A DNA stretch of 64,000 nucleotides. Origin: Pyronema omphalodes. Lineage: Eukaryota; Ascomycota; Pezizomycetes; Pezizales; Pyronemataceae. Numbering within the stretch: the first letter of the stretch is position 1; each line of letters begins with the position of its first letter. Under the pieces are notes generated by a model. It saw only the letters and a list, made by a program, of their open reading frames with translations, was not told where the DNA came from and did not search any database. Of this stretch, positions 1 to 14,046 are shown piece by piece. A program made the position numbers and the translations under genes. The stretch spans positions 248,001 through 312,000 of the forward strand of contig JAJJXM010000009.1 of NCBI GenBank assembly GCA_024516155.1, read 5' to 3'.

Positions 1-239
1 GCGGAGTACCTGCATAGTATTGGGGATCAAGATGAAGCCGAATAATAGAATATTCATAATGCTTACTTTTAATATGAGACCAAGCCAATGATCTTGAACA
101 GAACATCATGTTAATGGAGGGCTTCCTAGCTGTGATAAGCCCGCCGCGCCTCTTCAACAGTGTGCGAACTCTTCTCATCGGTGTCATCATTCGAAACTAG
201 CAGCTCAACCCATACAAGCGACTATTCAGCCTTCCAAAA
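1..239. other. Left-edge non-coding stretch
   Basis: No coding signal is seen. This is presumably the 5' flank of the first gene on the plus strand. Confidence 0.4.
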
Positions 240-1810
240 ATGACAGGCCTTTCTACATGCTTCATAACCATTGGCCGGACCATAATTAAACCCTTCTCCA
301 GCATTAAAAAAAAGAGTAAAAAGGCTTACGAATATGGCAAAACCCGCAAATCTCGAAAGGGAGCAACTTCAAGGAGGTGGAGCGAATATACAAGATCTAA
401 TGCTGGTAACGATCGTCTGATTGTTATTCCGGAAGAAGAGCCTTTAACCCGAGCCTCGTATCTTGGAAAAAATGCACAGAATACACCATCCCCACTGACC
501 TCAAAGTCGGCTCCGATTAAGCCCATCAGTATTTTGCGCAACTCCGGAACTGTGGTGAATATTGAAGAGGCTACCGAAAAGACCGAATTGGATATTATCA
601 CCACCGATATACACCCCTTGGTAGATGTGGATAACTTTAGATGTGACCCATACGCCATAAATATTGATATCATGGGCTCCACTAATCACGCGGATCGTTC
701 ACCATACACTGAAGATGACCCTGCAGAGCCTTCCGTTCCCACTGCATCCAGGTCTCGCCCAGCTTCAAAATCCATATTTAACCCTGTTCCCGTAGTAGTA
801 TCTGGAAAATCCCTCACTTCTATCAGAACTTCAACAGCCGGAGAAATTCAAGAATTCGTGGCGTTATCATCGGTATCGGTACCTGCGCCTACAGCCTCCT
901 CATCCATCTCGTCTGGCACATTTACTGCGAATACAGCTCCTGGACCTTCTACGTCATCAACTTTCCCTCAGACTGCCGAATTTTATCACTGTGTTGCCAA
1001 TTGTCAATGCCCTCAAACACGTCGAGTCCCCTTTCTCTTACCAGCGTTTGGGTCGTTCTCACCACAAATTGCTTATCGGGCCATGGACGTTATTCCAGAA
1101 GGAACAGAAGCGCCAACAGTAGTACGAGGGACACCACAAGTTATAGGAAAACAATCACCCGCGAAAACAATGCATAGACAGCCTAGTCAGATTCCGTCAT
1201 TCTTGTCACCTGGGCCTTGTGACTATTTAGATGATTATGTTGAGTTTGGAACGGCGATCGAAAGGCGATTGACTCCTCATCGTCATTTTAACCTTAGCCA
1301 GGAAGTTTTGCCAAGAAGTGAATCTTTTTCTTGCACAGCTGAATCATTCATCGGTCATGATACCACCTTGACATGTGACGCCGATACTACTATCAATGTT
1401 TGTGGAGACGCCGCGCCTTCGATCAAAGTCGATGCACTTATCGAATCTACCATCAGCAAGTACGTGCCATCAATTTTGATTATACTGCTTCCAATACCGT
1501 CGATAATACAAAAACTAACTTCCATATTCACGTGGTGAGTAGTGAGGCTAAAGTTATACGGAAAAGAACCGCTGTTCCCAATCTCAAAGTCGTCAAGAAA
1601 CCTACCATTCCCGTCTGTGATGATGCTGTTATGACTAGAAAATCCGTGGTTGCATCGAATTCCAGTAAGGTAGATGTTTCTCTGAAGCCTAGACTCATTG
1701 CGATACCGCCGCGAAAATCTTCCCTTGATGCTGCAGTCGCCAGTGGAATCAAAAAGTTGCCGTCTCAACCAGGAGTGCAACCCACCGTAACTAAGGTTCC
1801 AAAGAATTAA
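240..1810 (+). CDS. Hypothetical Ser/Thr/Pro-rich protein, two exons
   Basis: Not a family I recognise. Exon 1 is 240-1459 and exon 2 is 1543-1810. The 83-nt intron has a GTACGT donor at 1460, an AACTAAC branch near 1513-1519 and a TAG acceptor ending at 1542. Splicing moves the frame from the first reading to the second and gives 495 aa. The N-terminus (residues 1-50) is basic, Lys/Arg-rich. The middle is low complexity, rich in Ser, Thr, Pro and Ala, suggesting disorder. No signal peptide is evident. Without splicing, exon 1 would run on for 26 codons into a hydrophobic tail, which I take to be intron translation. Two short motifs (VVNIEEA near residue 105, IAIPPRKSS near the C-terminus) resemble motifs in the partial protein at the right edge of the window. 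Confidence 0.55.
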
Positions 1811-3100
1811 CCTAGGCTCGAACTTTGATTTTGATACCACTCTCTCAGCTCCCCTCGCTCTCACTACGGTCATAAACAATTGTTAGGTGATTATTCACCT
1901 AGTTGTGGTCAAAACCGGCAGTGAAAACCCTTCAACTCTGGTTTCTGTTTTTGATCTCATACCAGCTCTGAAATAACCCTAAAGAAGACACTGGAGAACT
2001 TTAATTATTGGTATTAAAGGGATACCGGATTCTCTTGAAAGATGTAAAGAATAGCTAGAAACTCTTCATCGATACGATTGTACATGGAAAGATATATGAT
2101 TGTCGTATGGGTTATGTCAGGATAAGGGAGTGGCATAAGATCAATTAGGAAATAGAATAATAGATGGACAGGATGTTGTGGAATCTTGAAATACCTTGGT
2201 TGATTTTTCGCAAGAGCAACGTTGAGAATCTGTACATAGATGAGAATCCTGAAGACGTTCTGTATGAAACAGAAACATGCATATACGGGATTTTAGAACT
2301 GAGTATCCTTATTGCTTTGTGCTCTGATACAATTAATAGCTAGTGCTCTGTGTTTATAATATCTTGATTTAACAGAATTATGACTATCGGCTGCCGCATA
2401 CCGCGGTATCACGACCTTTTCTGCTGAAACAAACCAAAGCACTCGGGTACAATGGTTAATCTAACGCTCCGTTGTACCAATTTGTTCGAAAGTTTTTCTC
2501 TATATGATAGTAAATACCATGGACGCTACCTTTTAAGAGGTACCAAATAGGAGGATATAATCTTTATCGCCAACCTCACTAATATTCATGATGACTTCGA
2601 AAAGGCCTTCAAGGGATGATTGTCTATGTATCATTTGAGGTTTAGGGTAAGGTAAGGGGCATGTTTCTCAAGGGAGAAGGTGGATTGGGATAGACTTGCG
2701 AAGGAGATCATTAGAGGTGGAGTTTGTTATCAGGGTACGTCTGGTGGGGATATTGTTAGAATGAACTGCACCATGCATATGTCCACCTGCATGTGCCATA
2801 AATTGATATTCGGGAATTCTTAGATAATTATCGATAGGGCATTGAAGTGGATTCATTTCAGACGGAATTTAGACAGATAGAATGATTGAAATCGATTTAA
2901 GAGTCTATAGACTATGAAAGGTTTGATTATGAAGCCGACAAATACAAAAAAAAAAGCCTTTTAATGAAACCAGAAGTATAAGTCGGAGAATATGTGTGCA
3001 ATGGGAAAGGGGCTATGTATAGCATGAATTTTGGCCATAAACTTGAGAGCTATTCTGGCATCAGAGTACTACTATCCATCCAAGTAGAATAATTATTTCT
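1811..3100. other. Intergenic, 1.3 kb
   Basis: AT-rich DNA between a plus-strand and a minus-strand hypothetical gene, so it should hold both 3' ends. Short ORFs here have no coding character. No repeat array or RNA gene is seen. Confidence 0.5.
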
Positions 3101-3799
3101 CTACTTAAACGTATCAAACAATTCAGAAACATCATCAATAGTTTCTAATCCATGACGAATACAAATTTCAGAATTCTGACGAAATTTAACCTCCGTAACT
3201 TCAGCTACCATGGTTGCTTTGAATCTTGGAATAATACCATGCTTGAGTGCAAGCTCATATTCTCCCTTATCTTCGTTATCTAATTTTCTGTATGACTTTG
3301 ATGTAAATGACGAAACCGAGAATCGACGACGGGTGGAATTCATCAAGTTCTTCTGACAAATTTCAACCTCAAGGAGATATCCAAGATCATCTTTATGTGA
3401 AGTCCTAGTGTAACACCTTATAATTGATCCCAGCGGCATCATAGATGTACGATCTCGATGGCCTTGATATCCTATACCAGGAATTATGATAACGATGGAT
3501 TTATGTCTTTGCTCTCCGACCGGATGATAGAATCTCAATGGACTACATTCATGTAAAAGTTTCCATAGGCGTTTGTTAGCAGCCTCAATGCTTTGGCAAT
3601 GAATAGTACCAGCTTCAGATTTGCAAGCATATATCTCACGCATGTCTGCAGAATCTGGGTTGTCTAGAAGCCATACTAGTTGTCTCTTTATATCTTGAAC
3701 GTGCTCCTGGTAGGTCCTTTTTTCTTTTGAATATAGTGATGGGATATTGAATAAAGCTTCCGTAATGGCCTTTTTGAAGAGTTCTTTGGAGATAGACAT
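3101..3799 (-). CDS. Hypothetical protein, single exon, 232 aa
   Basis: Unrecognised. An uninterrupted ATG-to-stop reading of 232 aa with balanced composition, unlike the low-complexity ORFs around it. The N-terminus (residues 1-60) looks helical and charged. The middle has a hydrophobic strand-like run with IVIIIPGIGYQG near residues 101-112. The C-terminal third mixes charged and hydrophobic residues and ends in SELFDTFK. No membrane segment, signal peptide or catalytic motif is obvious. The start is the first ATG in the reading. It could be an orphan or lineage-specific gene, or a fragment of a larger one. Confidence 0.5.
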   Translation of the reverse strand: MSISKELFKKAITEALFNIPSLYSKEKRTYQEHVQDIKRQLVWLLDNPDSADMREIYACKSEAGTIHCQSIEAANKRLWKLLHECSPLRFYHPVGEQRHKSIVIIIPGIGYQGHRDRTSMMPLGSIIRCYTRTSHKDDLGYLLEVEICQKNLMNSTRRRFSVSSFTSKSYRKLDNEDKGEYELALKHGIIPRFKATMVAEVTEVKFRQNSEICIRHGLETIDDVSELFDTFK

Positions 3800-6700
3800 G
3801 AGCGTGTATATGGTTCTAAATTACGCTTTTCTAATTATCAATTGATATGCCGGGGCTGTTAGTGGATTAAACTGTCTGAAATATCACAAACACCAGGTGG
3901 TGAAATTGAATAGCCTCAATGACAAGGAATGTACTCTGGTCTGAGTTATCGAGCGATAGTGCCAGCGTTGATAGTTTGGCGCAGATTACTCTTGTTAATG
4001 TCGAAACGGAAACAATTGAGAATATGGTGTATGGTGACAAGGTGGTAAATAAGGTGTATTAATCCCATGAGTGGGCTTGGAACTTGAAAGGTTCAAGCCG
4101 AGTATCGCTATGGAGAGAAGAAAAGTTGAGGAAAACAAATAGATATTTGTAGAAATCACATAGGAAGATACAACCCGACGAAAACACAAAAAGCTTATGT
4201 TGTACGCGATAGCGATAGTCCATGTCCGGAAGAGAGCAGAATTAAGTCCCGGTGTAGAATGATTAGGTTTTCGTTGTTTCAGAGGCAAACAGTGTATTTT
4301 GTACATTGAAAACATGCTATCGATACTTATGTGCAGATATTTATTAAAATGTGAAAAAATATCGCTTTATGAGCCGAGTCCCAGCAACCAAAATTGCATA
4401 AAACTCATATGTATAGAATTGCAGTGAGCTTGCATCTGTTTACTCGTTCGAGGGTTTCAACTCAGGTCAAGTCAACACAAACTAACACATATCTAAGCAA
4501 GGCTTGTGGATGATCCCGGATTCTTATTACCTCAGCACCATAGAATATACCTCCGGGCGAGTATTGCGGTAGCAGTCATTCTGGACGAATGATAACTTCT
4601 ATGCTTGCTCCATAACTGCTTAGTCATGCAATTTCTATTGGTATGCTCTCTTTCATCAACCAGTGCTCTATTATCTTCTCACCTCCTTCTTCTCATTCCT
4701 TACAGTCCTCTGTATCTTGATTATCATCCAGGGTTATTTTCACTTTTCACTAACAACCTTAATTAACTTTACACATGAAACCACTAGATCAATCCCCGTC
4801 ATTTTCAGCAGAAATCTAGAAACTTAAAAGTCAAGATTTTAGAATCTTACCCAACACTCTATGGTAGGGAGATTTAAGTGGCATTTGGAGTGAAGTTTGG
4901 ACCTCCCATTAAAAACCATTTCGTTTCAACTTTCAGTTTAGCTAATCCGGATATTCTTCAGGCTTCTTATTCATTAGCGACTCTTGCGCGCCGCCACGAA
5001 TTACAATCCTGATAGACATCATAACTCATCACTCTAACTCCAATTTTCTTTCTTCTCGTTTTAACAGCGCAACGGCTGAAGATATTCCGTTTCTATGCTA
5101 CGCGCTTGGTGTAGGTTTAGCATTACTAAGCGCACTGGGCCTAATCAATAACTTAACAGCCGTAGATATACCTTTACCATCATTACTTACTACGACTTCC
5201 ATGTATTAAGCATCTATCCTGTAGACTATGCTTAAAGGCTATCATTCACAGTTGGGTTACCTGATGTACTTGATATATCATTAATCATTAATCGCGACCA
5301 AAGGAGTGCGTCAAATATATATCAAACTTCAAAGACCCAAAGAATAGTTCTACAAGGTAATTACATATCCTTCCATTCACCTGTTCACATACTCATCATA
5401 CTCATCACACCAAGCTATATCAAAGCCAATATAATCTATCTAATCCTTGATTCTCGGATTTTCTAGAATCGAAACTTATTCCCAGACGAATCTTCTAGAA
5501 TCCAAAACAAAACACTTAACCTCTCTATTCATAGCTCGTCTACCCTCGTTTAAACCCGGATGCAGGTTCCCGAGACTCGGGAGATTGTTTTTAGGGCGAG
5601 GCGTGCATGCATGCATATAGTGGTGTAAAGCGATGTGATGTGATGTGACGTGATGTACCCCGCGCTGCGGAGTCTACGGTCCGCAGCCTGCGGAAGAAAC
5701 GAAGGAATAAAGGAAAGAAAGAATAACCTAGGGTAGTACCCGGTTATAGTAATTATACGGTGTTGACATACGGGAAGCTGCAGGTTCTATGTATTAAATT
5801 TCGAATTAAGAGATTTCAGCATGTTTGAAGCATGGGGTTAGGTTAGGTTTGATTAAGAGGGAGAAAAAGTGCAGGTTTGGTGGAGGATGTTTATGGCTTT
5901 TTGATTGTTAATTACGTACTGTATGTATGGCATCATATGGTATATTCATCGGAGTTAAATTTTGTTTGTATTTCATTTTCTATTGTTGAGAAAGTTTAAT
6001 CCCAGATATAAGGCGAAAATGATTTTCAAGATTTACTCGGTGATATTCGATGATATTTGATTAGATGCTAAAAAAGAGAAAAAAAAAGTGCAGATGAGCA
6101 TTTTGAAACCAGAGGAACTAATCTTGATGTCAATTAATTTCATTTGCCTATTTACACCCGCCCCTCTGAATTGAAATACTAACAGAATGACTGCAGACCA
6201 CAAGAGGCTAGGGGTTTTTTTTTAAAAAAAATTAAAAAAAATGAAAAAAAATAGAAAAAAAAGAACCTACGCTGTATATGGCCCCGTAATACATGTACTC
6301 TGCACATATATATACATACATACATTTACGTGTAGAAACCAAAAACAAGTGCTGTACTACTGCAAGAAGCCGGTTAACATGAACATGAACGTAACTGTAC
6401 AGTTATATCACTGTACAAAGGGTGTCTTAAGTAATCAAGTAATTTGAAGCATCTGGAACCATCCCAACTCTATCTATCCATCGTATGGCATACATACCAC
6501 ACATAACTCTGTATGTAAAGTACCTTTTCATTTTCAGATTCTGTAGATATACTGCTGAACTTTACTACTTTATACAATGTATATACATGGTATCATGTCT
6601 TCTCAGCTCACTAGGTCAGTGTACATCCCCAAAACATAGTACCTAGAAGTTTTACTGTATACTGTATAGTGCAATATTTCCTCGGTACTGTACAATACTA

Positions 6701-6863
6701 CACTATATTGCCATGACACTATAGTGTTGTTTTTCTATATATACTGCAACACAACACAACACAACCCAAACCTTCCGGAAATTATGCCCCGGGGGTCCGG
6801 TATCCAGGGCTATGGCACCATACCAAATCTGCAAAACGACGTGATGCGAAACGATGCGATGCG

Positions 6864-6902
6864 AAGCAGAAGCAGAAGCAGAAGCAGAAGCAGAAGCAGA
6901 AG
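6864..6902. repeat. (GCAGAA)n microsatellite
   Basis: About six tandem GCAGAA units. One frame reads as Arg-Ser dipeptides, producing a spurious SR-like ORF. Confidence 0.85.
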
Positions 6903-7015
6903 TAATGCCATGGGATGCATCATACCGTTGATTCGGATGAGCGTCGACCGGGTCTACTGTTTGAGGTGGAACCGTGGAGGTTGCAGTGGAAATGGAAGGG
7001 GAAAGGGAAATGGAA

Positions 7016-7083
7016 GCTTGGCTTGGCTTGGCCTGGTTTGATTTGGTTTGATTTGGTTTGGCTTGGTTGTAATTGCATTGGCT
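7016..7083. repeat. Degenerate TTGGC/TTGGT repeat
   Basis: Imperfect pentamer array of TTGGC, TTGGT and TTGAT units on the plus strand, with no coding character. Confidence 0.75.
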
Positions 7084-10000
7084 TGGCTTTACCGGCCGGC
7101 AAGTGTTAGGGTCATGGACCCTACGCGTTGGGTACATGGCGATGTCGATATGTAGCCATGCCGCTGCATATATACAGATGCCACGCGACGTACTTGGGAA
7201 GTGAAGTCCGGCTGGCTGGGTATGGGGCTTATATGGTTGATGCAGACTAGCTGGGGCTTAAATTATGCCTTCCGGTAGCTGTGGGGTATGTAACGGTTAA
7301 TGGAACTGGGCCTTGATTGAGGCTATGGTGTTTAGATATCTGAATGTAAACGTTGAGATTATCTATGACGTGGCTAAAGAAGTAATGAAATAATGAAGAA
7401 ACGAAAAAAATAAGGTATGAACGGTAAAAAAATGGAATGTATAATGTTAGTACAGGTGAAGTGGTGCAACAGAGTGCAAAGGTAGAAATACCTATTGCTC
7501 GATTACTCAATTACTCAATTACTAGATGATTCACAAAACACCCTTCGGAAGCTTCATCTCAAGTTATTCGTATCTTCCTCTGATATTCCCAGTCTCAGTA
7601 CCCAAATCAAAAAGTTCCAAAGAATCTAAGAACTAAAGAACAAAAACACAGAGCTTCAGTGACCAGTATGAAGTGTATACATGTATATATGTATGGATAT
7701 TCAACCTACTATATCTTACACCCATACTCCAAGCAGGAAGCCGGGGGGTTCAAAATTAAAATCAGCATATCCAGATCTATATCTACCTAAACACAAACCC
7801 AATATATGTAACTATACAGAACTCAAAACTCGGAACGATGATCCGGTCAGCTCGGTACCGGTAAATAACGAAATCAAAGCTCTGTGACTCTGTCATACAT
7901 ACATATATACACCCATACACCTTTACATATACACAAGCCAGACTCCAGATGCCAGCATCTAGAAATCCAGAAAGTCAGAAGGCACATATACCTACTTACT
8001 TACTTACCCATATGATGATGATTGATGCTTTTCTTTGATTCGTTTCGCAGGGAAAAGTTTCTCGGTATCGATAGTTATAAATTATATAACCCGCATACAG
8101 CGATAAAAGAACCGCATTTAAAATTTCCGGAGATTTCATGAGAAAGAATGAGAGTTTAACAGCTCTGTAACTTAAGACAATGAATATACTAAATAACGAA
8201 TATAAAACATAAGTAAATAATGGCCAGCAGTTAATCAGTGACTAGTGACCAGTGACCAATCTGGGGTGTATATATATGTATACATAACCCATAATAACCA
8301 TCAATAACCTAAGCGCAAGTCCGCAACTCGAATTTAGATATTCACATATCTAAATATCTACATAGACACATAGACACATACTCAACGTATGCATGTAACT
8401 CTACGTAGTACATCTATGTAACTACAAACATCAAGCCCAAACACCGAATACCAAACACCACAACCGAACTCAAACCCCAAAACCCAAAACTCGGAACAAT
8501 GATCCGGCCGGCTCTATTTCGGTACTGTTACCAGTAAATAATTCAATTAATCGAAGCTTTATTATACATACATGTATATATATACTTGCTACATACACAT
8601 ACATATGATCAATCCAGATACCAGAAAACCAAAAGCTACAACTACGTACATACCTACCTCCCTCTATGATGATGATTATGATGATGAAAATGGTGATGCT
8701 TCTGTTTCCTTCGTTTCCTTCCTTTGTTTCACGGGGAAAGGTAATTTCTATGTAGTAGTGTAGTAGTGTATAGTTTTCAAAGTTCGTAAACTTGAATTGG
8801 ATTTGGATTTGGATTGAGTTTTCAGGGTTTTCAGGGTTTACAGGGATGGTGGATTTCAAGGTTAGATTGAATTGGGTCAGGACTCGAGAGGCAAATCTCG
8901 TGATTCGTAATTATGATATCATTGTATGGAATTGAACTGTATTTTACTGCATAGTTGCTCTTTTGGTATATGTATTTAGTGTCTGGGGCTGTTGATGAAG
9001 GTCGCTTATTGTACGAGTTATGCTTGTTTTTGGTTTTTATTTTGTTTTTTGTTTTTTGTTTGTTTATTTGTTTTAATTTTTATGTTATCTATTTCTTTTT
9101 TGTTACGGGGTTGATCATACATATACTGCATCAATGATCAATTGGTATATATATGTGATGTGTATTTATCATCTCGTTAGTTAGTTAGCCGGTTACGTTA
9201 TACATGCGCACCTCAAGTCGACAAATTCCAGAAAGATCCATTTCATTACCATATATCTACAAGTACTGCAACTCCAATATATTTCTTCCTCTTCCTCTTC
9301 TTCTTGCTTCTGATTCCGATTCCCATTCCGATTCTGGTGCTTCATGTACATGTCGCAGTCTTTTTTCCCCCTGTTCACCCGTTCCCGTTACCTCATCGTC
9401 GTGTTACATACTCCACAACATCTCTCCATCGGCTCACAGACACCCGCACAATATCCGACGCGGCTGGAACACTACATATTGGGAGACGGGAGAGGGGAGA
9501 AAATTCCTGTACATATGTATCGTCACCATATTTTTTGTATGTAAACTGATGTAACTTATGTTACTGATGTGACTGTAATTTTAAGATGTGGACGATGTGA
9601 GCGATGTGAAGGATGCAAGCGATATGAAGGATATGAACGATGCGATACACTGTCTTGTGACTTTGGGGTTACGTAATATGTTATATAGATTTAAAGAAAG
9701 GGAGAAAATTGAGGTACTTTATTGTAGATACTGTAGGTTAAAATCACTGCAAAGAAAATATCTTCTTTGCTTCCGGAAGAGATGGTATGTTTGTGTACAT
9801 ATAATTTCTATCTGTGTATCGCCGTATCGTCATGTCTATGCTTAACTATCATCTACCCCCGATACCAACCATATGCCATATGTCATATGTCATATGCCAT
9901 ATCCCAGGCGTAGTATGAAAGACCTGACGAAGTGGTGATAAAATAGTGCGCGGACACAGCCGACAAAGAGATAGACTCAAACTCAGACACAAACGCGGTT

Positions 10001-10533
10001 TCAACTTGCAACTTGCAACTTTTAACTCGCGGGTTACGGATTACGGGTCGCTGGTTGCTGGTTGCTGGTTGCAACTTGCTGGTTGGTACGATGATACGTT
10101 GGGTTGGTACACTGGTACCTTGAAGCCGACACGACACGTGCAAACTACAAACTACGGCAGAGATCGAACCGTAGCCCGTAGTCCCGTATCATAGCAGCCA
10201 GTCCAGCATAGCTCATAGCTGAAATCTTAGAGTACTTTTTTTTTTTTTTTTCGACATCCACTTCCATTTCCACTTCCTTTTTTTTTAGGGTTTCTTTTTT
10301 TTTTTAAAAAAATTAAACAAAAAATGATGTGATGCGATGTTATGTGATGGTTTTGATGGGTATGGATGCCTATAAAATTCCATTTCAAATTGCAGATTTG
10401 TTGCGATGTGATGGTGAAGCGATGATAATGAGGGTTTGGACTTCAGGGCTTCGGGGCTTCTGGGATGCTGTATGTATGAGGTAAGTATGGTAATGTAGAG
10501 AGAATTTGCGGTTTGTGGTTTGTAGATAGGAGT

Positions 10534-10621
10534 ATCCATAATCCAGAATCCATAATCCAGAATCCATAATCCAGAATCCATAATCCAGAATCCAGAATCC
10601 ATAATCCATAATCCATAATCC
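10534..10621. repeat. 7-bp minisatellite, ATAATCC/AGAATCC units
   Basis: About twelve 7-bp units, mostly alternating ATAATCC and AGAATCC and ending in a run of ATAATCC. The minus strand reads as short Trp/Met/Asp/Gly-rich repeats that create spurious ORFs. The unit is the reverse complement of the GGATTCT unit at 17264-17307. Confidence 0.9.
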
Positions 10622-11361
10622 ACCACAGATGTATACATACAGTACATTACGACACAACTTCAAACAGAGATCAAAAATCTTTAAACAAAATCTTCCCCAT
10701 ACTCGTGCGTATGAAATGTATACCCAAATCCAGCATAGATCAATTCCCATATCTTTCTCTTCTTTCTTTACATATGGTGTATCGGAATTTATCTCCGAAT
10801 TAGACTACTTATGGTCTAATCCTAGTATTTTAGACCTCTAATTTAAACGCTATCTTAGTTACCGGGCCCCCTGGATCCCTGGATCCCTGGCTCCCTGGAA
10901 GCTTCGGAGCATTCTCTCCTACCCATACCACCTTACCCTTACCACCATACCATCATACAGACTGTATGTAGTTGCAACTTGCACCGTGCACCGTCACCGT
11001 GAACGTAATAGAACATACAGGCAGTGTACTATGGTGGTACTGTACAGTACTACAATCGAATAGGTGGATCGTGATTGTATGGAGAATACTGCTTGCTATC
11101 AATGCTATGCCAATGGTTAAGGAAAAAATTATCTACAACCGCTTCAGTCCGCATCGTGATTCGAAATCTTTTGAATTTTTGATGATGTCCGTGGCTGAAA
11201 AACAAGAAATATAATAAACAGTTTTTAACTCAACGAAAATTTAAATCAATTTAAATAAAAAAAATAAAGACGACGGAAACAGAGGGTTCGTTAATGATTA
11301 TGAATGAAATGACTTATCATCTTGTTATCTTTCTATCTTGCTATCTTACGGCTTTACAGGC

Positions 11362-11398
11362 TTACCATCTTATCATCTTATCATCTTATCATCTTATC
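11362..11398. repeat. 8-bp repeat, ATCTTATC
   Basis: About four to five tandem copies of an ATCTTATC unit, the first one variant. Confidence 0.8.
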
Positions 11399-11440
11399 GC
11401 GAAACGAGGTTTTGTCTGCACGAGGTTTTTTGTCCAGTAT

Positions 11441-11540
11441 CTACATCTCTCCATCTCCACGTCTCTACATCTCCACATACATCACTACCTCTCTACCTCT
11501 ATACCTCTCCACATCTCTACCTCTCCACATCTCCACGTAC
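11441..11540. repeat. Degenerate CTCCACATCTCTAC-type repeat
   Basis: Imperfect 6-12 bp units built from CTCYACATCT and CTCTACCT. Pyrimidine-rich on the plus strand and free of purine runs. It makes several Ser/Thr/Leu-rich shadow ORFs. Confidence 0.7.
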
Positions 11541-12840
11541 AACCCTCCACGGAACTTCAGAACCCCAGATTCTTTCAACCTTCCAACCTTCGTTTTAACC
11601 CTCGGTCTCTCCGTTCTAAAGTATCTGTCCATGTACCAGTAACCTTGTAAGTACAGTTAAGAACAACCCAAAAACTCCCCGCATTTTGCCTCATTACCCC
11701 TCCCCCACCACCACCAGCCTTATCAGATCGACGTTTCAGGTCCTTTCAGGCTCTTTAAGGCTCTTTTAGACTTTTGGACCTTTAGGACTTGAAAGGTCGC
11801 GTGGTCATGACATCTCGCATCTGGCATCTGGCATCTGGTATCTTATGGACTGTGTGTACTCCAGACTCCAGACTCAAGTGGATGTTAATTGATGTTGATT
11901 GATTGATTTATTTTTTTGCTTTCGCTTTTCACTGTTTTCGAGCTTCGCTGCTTTCGCTCTTCGCTGTCTGCTTGGCTTGTCTTGTCTTGGATATAAACTG
12001 CTGCCGGGTTACTGGTTTAGTTCTATTCGTTCTTTTCGGTTCCTGATCTTCTTATCTGCTGATCTTCTGATCCGATGGATGGAGCAAGTTGCAACGGCTT
12101 ATTCCACCTGCTGCGCAGACCTTGCGGGCCTTACGGTTCTCTATGTGCCTCTACTCTTATCCATACCACCATACCCGGCTCGTGAGTTGAGATGAGCTTA
12201 ACGTTTCATCTTTCTTTTCATCTTTCATTTTTCATCGCTATCTACCGTTATCTTTGTCTTGTGTCTTGTGTCTTGCCACTGGTTGTTATGGATCGTTTTT
12301 TTTTCCTTATCATATCACTGGGATTTCTGGGATTTTCTTATCTTTTGTTTTGCAGTAACGAGGATTGCAAATGTTTGGCGGTGACATGGATTGCAAATAT
12401 TTGGATGGTGGTTGGATACACCCTGGGTTTTTCTACTTTCGATATCACGATGGCTATAAACTCGAATTATAGAGTTTTGAGATGCTCGTTGATTGTCGTT
12501 TAGATACTCGTTTGATGTCCCTGATACTCCCCTGATGCTCGTTGATGCTCGTTGATACCCGTTGATGCTCCCTCGGTAGTTTAAGCACCTGTTCCCCAGA
12601 CTCTGCTAGAGTGGTAGTCTCCCGTGCTAAACCAGCGTGGCTTCTGGCTTCGTCGGGCTTCGTTTTGACTTTTTTTGTCGGAGGGCATCTCACCTATGCA
12701 TACATGCTTGATGCAACCCACAATTGCTTAGCCCCTCCTCACCCCCCTCCATTTGCTCTCCGCTCGTCGGTGGCCGCTCACTCGCAGCAGTAGTTGACGT
12801 TCTATGCTTGCCTTTTTTGTTGTGTCTAGCCAAGAAGAGA

Positions 12841-13175
12841 AAGATGGCGATGGTTGTTGTTATGGTGGTGGTGGTGGTGGTGTTGTGGTGTGTGCTGTGT
12901 GCTGTGTGCTGTGTGGTGCTCGGGCTGCTCACTCCCTCGCTCACTCTCTTCTGCCCTCCAGCCAGCCAGCCAGCCCAGCTGCCCTCGGCTTCTCTCGATC
13001 TAGCTGCCTTTCTTCCTCCGTCCGATCTAGCTGTCCTTCTCCTCCCCCCTCCCCCCTCCCCCAGCCCGATCCAGTTGCCCTTCTACTGTGCCCTCGAGCC
13101 CGATCTAGCTAATCCCCCTCCCATCTACTACCCCCCCCTCCACTCCCCCCCCCCCACCCCCCTCCCCCCCCATCT
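12841..13175. repeat. G/T-rich then C-rich low-complexity block
   Basis: The plus strand switches from a GGT/GTGCTGT-rich tract (about 12847-12920) to C/T-rich DNA with long C runs (about 13041-13175, runs up to about 13 C). The minus strand therefore carries many G-runs with quadruplex potential. It lies about 0.9-1.2 kb upstream of the nmrA start codon. Confidence 0.8.
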
Positions 13176-14019
13176 ACCCTACCCACGATGGTCACTATCA
13201 GTCCGAGGGACTACTATCCAGACTCCGCGCACTATCAAATAATCCAGCCCACTCACTCACTGACTTACTCACTGCTACTAACTCACTCTCTGTCTATTCA
13301 CCCACCACTCACTGCCAATTCCCCCCAATTACATACAACTCCCAACCTGCCAATTCCACGAAATACTCCCAGTCTCCAAATCTCCAGTCCACTCTCACAA
13401 ATTGCTTCTAACCGTTGAGAGCTTTGAGCAAGTGTCTTCCGACTGGCACGCTGCACGCCGAGCACTCCGAAGACATCCCTGTCATTTATTACACAAGAGT
13501 ACCTGAGAGAACACACGAGGAGAGTTCGTCCTTTATCAGACCTCGAAACCCCGAGTTATTGCGCGAGAAGCCAAAAAGCCACCACCAAATTGCTACACGC
13601 ACGATAAAATCCACAAACCAGAAGCGAGCCATCTGTCTGTTCCCCGAGACTACTACTACCACTACACCTTCTCCCGTCTTCTCAGCACAATCCTCTCCCC
13701 AAAACCACATCCTCTTCCCTCCACAAATCATCCGCAAAACTCACCCACTGAACGACGTCACAAGTCAAAAAAAAACCTCATCGCACACACGACACAATAC
13801 CAATACCCAAGATTTTAAAGAAAAAAAGTACAATCCGCTTTCACGCGGTAGCTGCCGTACACACCCTGTTTACTGCTTCTTTCTGCTGCTTTTTTGTTTT
13901 GTACTTGCCGTTACTGTTTTTTTACCGCTCTGTTACCGCGTTACTGCTCCCACCCCCCACTGCTATCCCGCTACCACCGCTCCGTCACCGCTGCTCTGAA
14001 ACCCCTCGACGCTAGCAAG

Positions 14020-14046
14020 CTAACATGTTCTTTTCTTCCGCCGCAG
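14020..14046 (+). promoter_or_regulatory. Probable 3' splice site of a leader intron of nmrA
   Basis: A GCTAAC branch-like element, a T/C-rich tract and a GCCGCAG acceptor lie 43 nt before the nmrA ATG. This is a complete fungal 3' splice site in untranslated sequence. I could not fix the matching donor. Confidence 0.45.
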
